Below are positions 54,051 to 59,336 of a stretch of 59,336 nt of DNA, piece by piece (position 1 is the stretch's first letter; each line of letters begins with the position of its first letter). The position numbers and the translations under genes were made by a program. The notes under the pieces were generated by a model that saw only the letters and a list, made by a program, of their open reading frames with translations, was not told the origin of the DNA and ran no database searches. The DNA lies in the NCBI GenBank assembly GCA_017417385.1, contig JAFPZF010000077.1:1-59336 (forward strand). The letters run 5' to 3'. The stretch comes from Bacteroidales bacterium. Lineage in GTDB: Bacteria; Bacteroidota; Bacteroidia; Bacteroidales; Marinilabiliaceae.

Positions 54051-55526
54051 TTAATATGATATCGCAAACAATACTCGCTCGTGAGACGGACGTCCACTGA
54101 AGATACACGTGCCCTCCTCCTTCTCGTTCCCGATAGGGATGCAACGTATCGTCGCCTTCGTCTCCTCCTTGATCTTGACCTCTGTCTCTGTCGTCCCATC
54201 CCAGTGCGCCGAGATGAAGCCGCCCTTCTCTGTCAAGACTTTCTTGAACTCTTCGTAGCTGTCGACCTTCGTGATGTGCGAGTCCCTGTAGGCCAGCGCC
54301 TTCTTGAAGATGCCTGCCTGTATCTCGTCCAGCAATGTACCTATCTTGTCCTCGATGCCGTCTATGGACATCTGCATCTTCTCCAACGTGTCCCTCCTGT
54401 GTACCTCGGCCTGACCCGACGCCAAGTCCCTCGGACCTATGGCTATGCGCACTGGGACACCCTTCAACTCATACTCCGCAAACTTCCAGCCCGGCTTCTT
54501 CTTGTCGTTGTCGTCCAGCTTAACCGAGATGCCCTTTGACCTCAGCTTGTTCGCTATCTCACTGCCCTTCTCGCAGACTGCCTTCCTCTCCTCATCGTTC
54601 TTGTAGACTGGGACGATGACTACCTGGATAGGAGCCAACTTCGGTGGCAATACGAGTCCGTTGTCGTCCGAGTGCGCCATGATGAGTGCTCCCATCAGTC
54701 GCGTCGAGACTCCCCATGACGTTGCCCATACGTAGTCCTCCTTGCCGTCTCGTCCCATGAACGTGACGTCAAACGCCTTTGCAAAGTTCTGTCCGAGGAA
54801 GTGGCTCGTGCCGCTCTGGAGGGCCTTGCCGTCCTGCATCAACGCCTCGATGGTATATGTGTCGAGCGCTCCCGCAAATCTCTCGTTCGCGGTCTTCACG
54901 CCCCTGATGACTGGGACTGCCATGTAGTTCTCCGCAAAGTCTGCATATACGCCGAGCATCGTCCTTGCCTCCTTCTCGGCCTCCTCGCGCGTCTCGTGCG
55001 CCGTGTGGCCCTCCTGCCAGAGGAACTCCGCCGTCCTTAGGAACAACCTCGTCCTCATCTCCCATCGGACGACGTTTGCCCACTGGTTGCATAGGATCGG
55101 CAGGTCTCTGTAGCTCTGTATCCAGTTCTTATATGTGTTCCAGATGATTGTCTCCGACGTCGGACGTACTATCAGCTCCTCCTCGAGCTTTGCCTCCGGA
55201 TCTACCTCGACGGCATTACCCGCCTCGTTGGTCTTCAGCCTGTAGTGCGTCACGATGGCACACTCCTTAGCAAATCCCTTTACGTGGTCCGCCTCCCTGC
55301 TGAAGAACGACTTCGGAATGAACAACGGGAAGTATGCGTTCTGATGCCCCGTCTGCTTGAACATGTCGTCCAGGACTCTCTGCATCTTCTCCCAGATTGC
55401 ATATCCGTATGGCTTGATAACCATACAACCTCTGACCGCCGACGTCTCGGCAAGGTCCGCCTTGACTACTAGGTCATTATACCACTGCGAATAGTTCTCC
55501 GCCCGTGGAGTCAACTCTTTTGCCAT
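54051..55526 (-). CDS. proS: Prolyl-tRNA synthetase, archaeal/eukaryotic-like type
   Basis: Charges tRNA-Pro. At 491 residues it is the shorter type without the bacterial YbaK-like editing insert, and with the eukaryote/archaeon-like C-terminal extension ([19 protein letters not shown]). Class II motifs are present: motif 1 around [16 protein letters not shown], motif 2 in [21 protein letters not shown] and motif 3 near the C-terminus of the core in [18 protein letters not shown] (quoted in part). This type is normal in Bacteroidota. It has its own full-consensus promoter. Confidence 0.95.
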   Translation of the reverse strand: MAKELTPRAENYSQWYNDLVVKADLAETSAVRGCMVIKPYGYAIWEKMQRVLDDMFKQTGHQNAYFPLFIPKSFFSREADHVKGFAKECAIVTHYRLKTNEAGNAVEVDPEAKLEEELIVRPTSETIIWNTYKNWIQSYRDLPILCNQWANVVRWEMRTRLFLRTAEFLWQEGHTAHETREEAEKEARTMLGVYADFAENYMAVPVIRGVKTANERFAGALDTYTIEALMQDGKALQSGTSHFLGQNFAKAFDVTFMGRDGKEDYVWATSWGVSTRLMGALIMAHSDDNGLVLPPKLAPIQVVIVPVYKNDEERKAVCEKGSEIANKLRSKGISVKLDDNDKKKPGWKFAEYELKGVPVRIAIGPRDLASGQAEVHRRDTLEKMQMSIDGIEDKIGTLLDEIQAGIFKKALAYRDSHITKVDSYEEFKKVLTEKGGFISAHWDGTTETEVKIKEETKATIRCIPIGNEKEEGTCIFSGRPSHERVLFAISY

Positions 55527-55546
55527 ATCTTTTTGTTTCTACTCCG

Positions 55547-55578
55547 CAAATTTAGTTATATTCGGTCTACTCCTCAAA
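55547..55578 (-). promoter_or_regulatory. proS: Bacteroides-type promoter of proS
   Basis: On the minus strand TTTG (55578-55575), a 20-bp spacer and TAAATTTG (55554-55547), ending 20 bp before the proS ATG. Both elements match consensus. Confidence 0.75.
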
Positions 55579-55598
55579 TTCTTTTATGTCAAATTCTT

Positions 55599-56309
55599 TT
55601 AGGATAGGCATCTCCTAATTTCCTCCTCCGTCACCCCCTCCGTCGTCCGCACTACTTCTTCTACTATGTAGCGTAGCGACTCTTCCGGGCTGATTCTTGG
55701 CTTTTCTATCTCCCCCGCATACTTGATCTCCGGCGTCGTATATCTCGCAATTCCCCATCCGTATGGTCGCCCCTTCTTGTCATGCTTGTACTCGAAGTCT
55801 TCGACGACTATGTATGTCCCGTATTGTAGCTTGTTTATTATCCCGTCAAATCCCTTCTTGGCTGGCCTGTCGCTGAAGAGCATCTCGACTCGGCTCTCTG
55901 CTTTCCCGTACCCGCACATGTCGCGTACCTCTGTCGAGAGGAGGCTCTCATTGGCCTCGATGGTCCTCAGTATCTCCTGCATGTCTGGCGTCATCTGATA
56001 CTTGCTCCGCCTGTAGTTCATCAGGTGCCAGAACAGGTCTTTTCTGACGAACGCCGCCATGGTCCGCAGTATGAATTTGCCGTATGCCGCCTTCCCGCTC
56101 ATCGCTATCGGTCCCTTCCAGTCCCATGGCCCCTCGACTCCCTTGACGAACCAGATGTCAGCCGGCGTCATGTCCTCTATCGTGCGCCACCCCGCTCCGC
56201 ACCTGAAGAATGGCACTATGCCATGCTCCTCTATGTACGTCTCGAGGTCTCCTCGGCTCCAGATCATGTCTCCCCCTCGCCTCGACGCTCCTCCCTCCGT
56301 AGCTGTCAT
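55599..56309 (-). CDS. AlkZ-related (YcaQ-like) winged-helix protein
   Basis: A 236-residue protein resembling the AlkZ-related proteins of Bacteroidales, which share a winged-helix fold with AlkZ/YcaQ DNA glycosylases. Family-like segments are DMTPADIWFVKGVEGPWDWK, LFWHLMNYRRSKYQMTP, RTIEANESLLSTEVRDMCGY and YIVVEDFEYKHDKKGRPYGW. Whether it has glycosylase activity is not known. The ATG at 56309 overlaps the stop of the DUF2461 gene as ATGA; a second start at 56267 (MIWSRGDLETYI) gives the more conserved N-terminus and may be the real one. Confidence 0.78.
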   Translation of the reverse strand: MTATEGGASRRGGDMIWSRGDLETYIEEHGIVPFFRCGAGWRTIEDMTPADIWFVKGVEGPWDWKGPIAMSGKAAYGKFILRTMAAFVRKDLFWHLMNYRRSKYQMTPDMQEILRTIEANESLLSTEVRDMCGYGKAESRVEMLFSDRPAKKGFDGIINKLQYGTYIVVEDFEYKHDKKGRPYGWGIARYTTPEIKYAGEIEKPRISPEESLRYIVEEVVRTTEGVTEEEIRRCLS

Positions 56310-57004
56310 AGTCCGTAGTCCTCCTCGACCTCTGTCTCCAGTGCTCTCCGGTAAAAGTCGTTCAGCGGATGGCTCAGCCGGACTGCTTTCTTCAGCTTCT
56401 TTATGAAGTCCCCGCTCTCGACCTCCTCGTCTGTGAAGCGCATCACCGCGTTCAAGGTCTTATATTTGAGGTACTCCTCATATCCTTCTGCTATCTCATA
56501 TCCCTTCGGCTTGGTCTTTAGCTTGTCCTCGTCCGAGAGGACCATGTTGCTCGCAAACTCCTCGCCACAGACTATCTCGTCGAGCTCCTCCGGGAAGTTG
56601 GCTATCTCTGTCCTGAGCCGCCTTAGCTCCTCGCTCGTGAGTCCGTAGTTCCCCGAGCAGAATAGGCTGTTCCCCGGCTCTATGTGTAGGTAGTAGCCCG
56701 GGAGTCTGCTCTTCCGTCCTCCCGTCGCTGCAAACAGTCCGAAGTGTCGCTTGTATGGGCTCTTGTCTGCCGAGAACCTGACGTCCCTGTTTATTCTGTA
56801 TGTGCAGTCTTTCGCCTTTAGCTCTCCTATCTTCGGGTCTTCTTTGTATACTATGTCTATGAATGTCTCCCCGAATGCGTGGAATGCCTCCCGCGCCGCC
56901 TCATATTCGTCCCTGTGCGCCTCAAACCAGCTCTTGTTGTTGTTCGCCGCTATGTCTCTCAGAAATCTGAGTACACGTCTGTCCATCGTCGTTACCATGG
57001 GCAT
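56306..57004 (-). CDS. DUF2461 family protein
   Basis: A 232-residue cytoplasmic protein of the DUF2461 family (TIGR02453-type). It has the family signature NNKSWFEAHRDEYEAARE near the N-terminus, YRINRDVRFSADKSPYKRHF near 70-90 and YYLHIEPGNSLFCSGNYG near 105. The function is unknown; members are widespread in bacteria and fungi. It sits between the TolC-type gene (34-bp gap) and the AlkZ-related gene (4-bp overlap). Earlier or later Met codons (MPM, MVTTMD) make the exact start uncertain by a few residues. Confidence 0.88.
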   Translation of the reverse strand: MPMVTTMDRRVLRFLRDIAANNNKSWFEAHRDEYEAAREAFHAFGETFIDIVYKEDPKIGELKAKDCTYRINRDVRFSADKSPYKRHFGLFAATGGRKSRLPGYYLHIEPGNSLFCSGNYGLTSEELRRLRTEIANFPEELDEIVCGEEFASNMVLSDEDKLKTKPKGYEIAEGYEEYLKYKTLNAVMRFTDEEVESGDFIKKLKKAVRLSHPLNDFYRRALETEVEEDYGL

Positions 57005-57038
57005 CTGTCTTTTGTCTATTTGTTGTCTGTTGTTGTCC

Positions 57039-58505
57039 TTACTTCAATAGCGTTCCGCCGGCTCTGTTCATGTCTACCTTGCTGAGATAGAGCTGATAGT
57101 CGGCGTTCACTTTCGTCGCCATCGCCTGTTGCCAGAGTAGCTGCGCCTCCATGTAGTCGGTCAGCGTCTCCACTCCGTTGTCATACATGCTCTTGCTCGC
57201 CCTCATGTTCTCTGTCGCCTCTTCGAGTGCCTTCTCCGCGACTGCCGACTCCTTCTCTGCCTCGCTCATGTTGTTCTTCGCTCTCTGAAGCTCCAGCTCC
57301 ATCTTCTCTGTGAGGTTCTGCTGCTCGAGCCGCGTCTCCTCCAGTGTGCTCTTCGCTGCCTTCACCTTGTTGCTGCTCTTGCCGCAGTTGAATATCGGTA
57401 TCTTTATCTTTACTAGCGCCGTGAAGCTCCCGTCGTTGAACACTTTCTCGTCCATGACCTTTAGCCCGTTGACGTAGTTGTACGAGAGCATCGCCCCGAC
57501 TTCCGGCAGGAGTGCACTCCTCTCTATCTTCGTCTTGGCCTCTGCTATCTCTACTTTCTTGCTCAGTATCGCACTCTCCGGCCTCATCGCTACCGATCCC
57601 TCGTTGACGCTTATCGCCGGATACTCGTCTGCTACGTCGATGTCGCTGTCGAGTGCCTGTCCCGTGATGTGGCAGAGGTTCATCTTCGCCAGTTTCAGCC
57701 CGTTCTCCGCCTTCTGTATCGCTAGTTCGCTCTCGCTCAGCTTGACCCTTACCTTCAGTACGTCGCTCCCCGTTTTCATCCCTCTCTCCTTCGCCTTGAC
57801 GACGTTCGCCATCAGCTCTTTCAGTACTGCGTTATACTTCTCCGCCACCTTGCTCATCTCCTTCGCCTTGACGACGAGTGCATACGCCTGATCTGTCAGC
57901 TCTACTATGTTCGCCTTCGTCAGCTCCTCGTTCTTCTCTGCCATCTCGACTCCCATGCCTGCCAGCTTCGTCGCGTTGGCTATCTTGCCGCCCATGTATA
58001 TAGGTTGCTCGAGTGAGACTCCAGCTACGAGGACTGGACCGACCTCATAGTCTATCGTCGTCGAGAGGCCCGGGAAAAATACGTATCCTGCTATGTTCTG
58101 CGCAAAGGCCATCTGCGATGCCGGGTCCTGCTGCTTCGCCCCGACTATCATCTTTCCGAGTGTCGCTGCGTCCTGTGCCTGAAAGGTCTTCGAATCTGGT
58201 TTGAAGACTGGTATCTCGTTGTTCGCCGGGATGTTGACGTCCTTCTCCCCGCTCATCGTGCTATATGCTCCTATCACGTTCGCACTTATCGTCGGCAGGT
58301 AGTTCGCCCTGTAGCTCTTCTGTGTGCTGCGGACGCTCTCCGTCTTGCTCGCCGCCGCCTTTATCTCGTGGTTGTTCTCTATGGCCATCTCCCGACACTT
58401 CTCTATCGTCAAGACGGTCTGTGCCGTGACGCCCTCCGCCATCGACCCCGTGAGGCATATTATCGCCATCACTCTGCTTACAGCCTTGCTTCCTATGCTG
58501 TTCAT
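57039..58505 (-). CDS. TolC-family outer-membrane efflux protein
   Basis: A 488-residue outer-membrane factor that should trimerise into a channel-tunnel for efflux pumps or type I secretion. It has a signal peptide (about 1-28, ending GVTA), then two long helical repeats typical of the OEP family (about 35-250 and 280-485). The segment GVSLEQPIYMGGKIANATKL marks the first barrel strands, and the C-terminal half has the second copy (VKIKIPIFNCGKSSNKVKAA). No adaptor or pump gene lies next to it, so it is either shared or an orphan. A -7 element TAAATTTG lies 26 bp upstream. Confidence 0.92.
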   Translation of the reverse strand: MNSIGSKAVSRVMAIICLTGSMAEGVTAQTVLTIEKCREMAIENNHEIKAAASKTESVRSTQKSYRANYLPTISANVIGAYSTMSGEKDVNIPANNEIPVFKPDSKTFQAQDAATLGKMIVGAKQQDPASQMAFAQNIAGYVFFPGLSTTIDYEVGPVLVAGVSLEQPIYMGGKIANATKLAGMGVEMAEKNEELTKANIVELTDQAYALVVKAKEMSKVAEKYNAVLKELMANVVKAKERGMKTGSDVLKVRVKLSESELAIQKAENGLKLAKMNLCHITGQALDSDIDVADEYPAISVNEGSVAMRPESAILSKKVEIAEAKTKIERSALLPEVGAMLSYNYVNGLKVMDEKVFNDGSFTALVKIKIPIFNCGKSSNKVKAAKSTLEETRLEQQNLTEKMELELQRAKNNMSEAEKESAVAEKALEEATENMRASKSMYDNGVETLTDYMEAQLLWQQAMATKVNADYQLYLSKVDMNRAGGTLLK

Positions 58506-58531
58506 CTCTCCAGTTTCTTTTTATTGGCTCG

Positions 58532-58539
58532 CAAATTTA
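58532..58539 (-). promoter_or_regulatory. -7 promoter element (TAAATTTG) of the TolC-family gene
   Basis: Minus-strand TAnnTTTG match 26 bp before the ATG at 58505. No clear -33 TTTG; the region beyond is a pyrimidine tract on the + strand. Confidence 0.5.
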
Positions 58540-58650
58540 GCAATTCTTCTCCGTTTTACTCTCTCCTTTCTTCCCTTTCTTCTTTTTCCCCTATCTCTCA
58601 AACCTATAACGCCTCCCTCCCGCCCCCTTCTCGTCCCCTTCTCGCCCTCC

Positions 58651-58735
58651 AATTCCTCATTCCTAATTCCTCATTCCTAATTCCTCATTCCTCATTGCTA
58701 ATTGCTCATTGGGTTAGCCCTGTATTAGCCTTTTC
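58651..58735 (+). repeat. Composite intergenic repeat, third copy
   Basis: About nine heptamers (ATTCCTC, ATTCCTA, ATTGCTA, ATTGCTC) from 58651 to 58710, then two 11-mers at 58714-58735 (TTAGCCCTGTA, TTAGCCTTTTC). A pyrimidine-rich tract (about 58560-58650) precedes it, as in the other two copies. Confidence 0.85.
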
Positions 58736-58787
58736 CCCTCTTATGTTATCTTCAGTTGAGTCGTCATTTGTAATCCCCTCCAATCTG

Positions 58788-58817
58788 TTGCAGTTTGATA
58801 TTTTATAGTTACCTTTG
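58788..58817 (+). promoter_or_regulatory. Bacteroides-type promoter upstream of the methyltransferase fragment
   Basis: TTG at 58788-58790, a 19-bp spacer and TACCTTTG at 58810-58817. The predicted leader of about 125 nt runs to the ATG at 58952; no structured RNA was recognised in it. Confidence 0.6.
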
Positions 58818-58951
58818 TTTGGGCTTTGGTGCTCTTATCCTAATTTGGGCGCCTTGGCGATATGCTCAATTTTCTTTGTATTAATTAATTAGCTGTTGAT
58901 CAGTTTCCGTAAATTGATTGCGGATTTAAGGAATAGGACATAGATTAAAGG

Positions 58952-59098
58952 ATGGTGTTGTACGGTATAGACATATTCTCTGGTGCTGGTGGCCTTAGTC
59001 TTGGCGCAGAGATGGCAGGTATTAAGATTGCTCATGCGGTAGAAATAAACCAAAGTGCCGCTCGTGCATTCTTGCGTAATCATAAGGGGCGATGTTGA
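58952..59098 (+). pseudogene. Truncated C5-cytosine DNA methyltransferase, N-terminal 48 codons
   Basis: The ATG at 58952 opens a frame reading MVLYGIDIFSGAGGLSLGAE. FSGAGG is motif I of C5-cytosine DNA methyltransferases (SAM binding), and HAVEINQSAARAF is the motif II region. After RNHKGRC it stops at 59098, where a full enzyme would have 300 or more further residues. The DNA past about 59085 reads as an RHS core in another frame, so the gene has been cut by a rearrangement, or the assembly is joined wrongly here. Codons such as GTG, TTG, ATA and GCA differ from other + strand genes, suggesting foreign origin. Catalytic motif IV is missing, so the fragment cannot methylate. Confidence 0.75.
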
Positions 59099-59336
59099 AG
59101 GCGGCCATGGCGCAGGGCGGCAACAAGTCTGTTGGCTTGAAGGATAACTTCCAGCAAGGTGACAGCTACGAGCAGTACCAATATTTCTACCACCCCGATC
59201 ATCTTGGTAGCTCAAGCTTCATCACCAACATTGAAGGTGATGTAGTTCAGCACATTGAGTATGTGCCGTATGGAGAGGTCTTCATAGAGGAGCGTAATAA
59301 CGTATGGAATACTCCCTATCTCTTCAATGCCAAGGA
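59086..59336 (+). pseudogene. RHS repeat-associated core fragment, running off the right edge
   Basis: A frame open from 59086 to the window end (ATG at 59092) encodes the RHS core hallmark YQYFYHPDHLGSSSFITN followed by HIEYVPYGEVFIEE and WNTPYLFNAK. This is the segment that normally sits near the C-terminus of large RHS/YD-repeat toxin-delivery proteins, just before the variable toxin tip. All upstream shell repeats are missing, since the frame begins inside the methyltransferase fragment. It is therefore an orphan core piece, possibly with a toxin tip beyond the window. Confidence 0.75.

Overview
The window comes from a member of the Bacteroidales (phylum Bacteroidota). The evidence is a complete SusR/SusA-SusG-type starch locus with SusC/SusD outer-membrane proteins, promoters of the Bacteroides type (TTTG, about 19-20 bp, then TAnnTTTG), 1-4 bp stop/start overlaps instead of strong Shine-Dalgarno sites, and two exported proteins with tails like type IX secretion sorting domains. 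I cannot name the genus. The base composition is about half GC or slightly above. The + strand is pyrimidine-rich along the whole window, so + strand genes favour C/T-ending codons and - strand genes A/G-ending codons.

Layout. 0.1-11 kb (+): a GH105/GH88-type lipoprotein hydrolase and a FucP-like sugar transporter, running by overlap into an RNA-processing block (DUF5063 protein, DEDD exonuclease, rRNA methyltransferase, DEAD-box helicase, TrmH-type methyltransferase); then a small exported protein and a large outer-membrane barrel. 11-15.4 kb: a cation diffusion facilitator, gpmI (-), a zinc-ribbon membrane protein and a small membrane protein. 15.5-30.5 kb: the starch locus. susR-like (+) is divergent from susA (-), which is followed by susB, susC, susD, susE, susF and a susG-position amylase (all -). 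30.5-40.5 kb (-): a five-gene operon of K+ channel, GH127, a receiver-domain/ATP-grasp protein, a small membrane protein and a HEXXH-containing exported protein. 40.7-44.5 kb: a YD-repeat-like exported protein, a frameshifted exported protein and a two-TM protein. 44.6-55.5 kb (-): cell-wall and housekeeping genes (nth, NUDIX, NlpC/P60, glucosaminidase-LysM, two tandem MuiA-family genes, YkgJ-type protein, dus, GH43-like, DUF486, proS). 55.6-58.5 kb (-): AlkZ-related protein, DUF2461 protein and a TolC-type protein. At the right edge the first 48 codons of a C5 DNA methyltransferase abut an RHS core fragment. No tRNA, rRNA, CRISPR array or transposase was seen.

Working together. The starch locus is the clearest system. 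The surface complex (SusC/D/E/F plus amylase) binds, cuts and imports maltooligosaccharides. SusA and SusB finish hydrolysis in the periplasm. The SusR-like membrane regulator presumably senses maltose and switches on susA and susB. Four copies of the 10-mer AAAATGTAAA (TTTACATTTT on the transcribed side) lie two upstream of susA and two upstream of susB with nearly the same geometry, and I propose them as the regulator's sites. Other observations worth attention are a tandem MuiA duplication whose joint carries the next gene's signal-peptide start, three copies of a composite intergenic repeat, the methyltransferase/RHS joint, and the receiver-domain/ATP-grasp protein.
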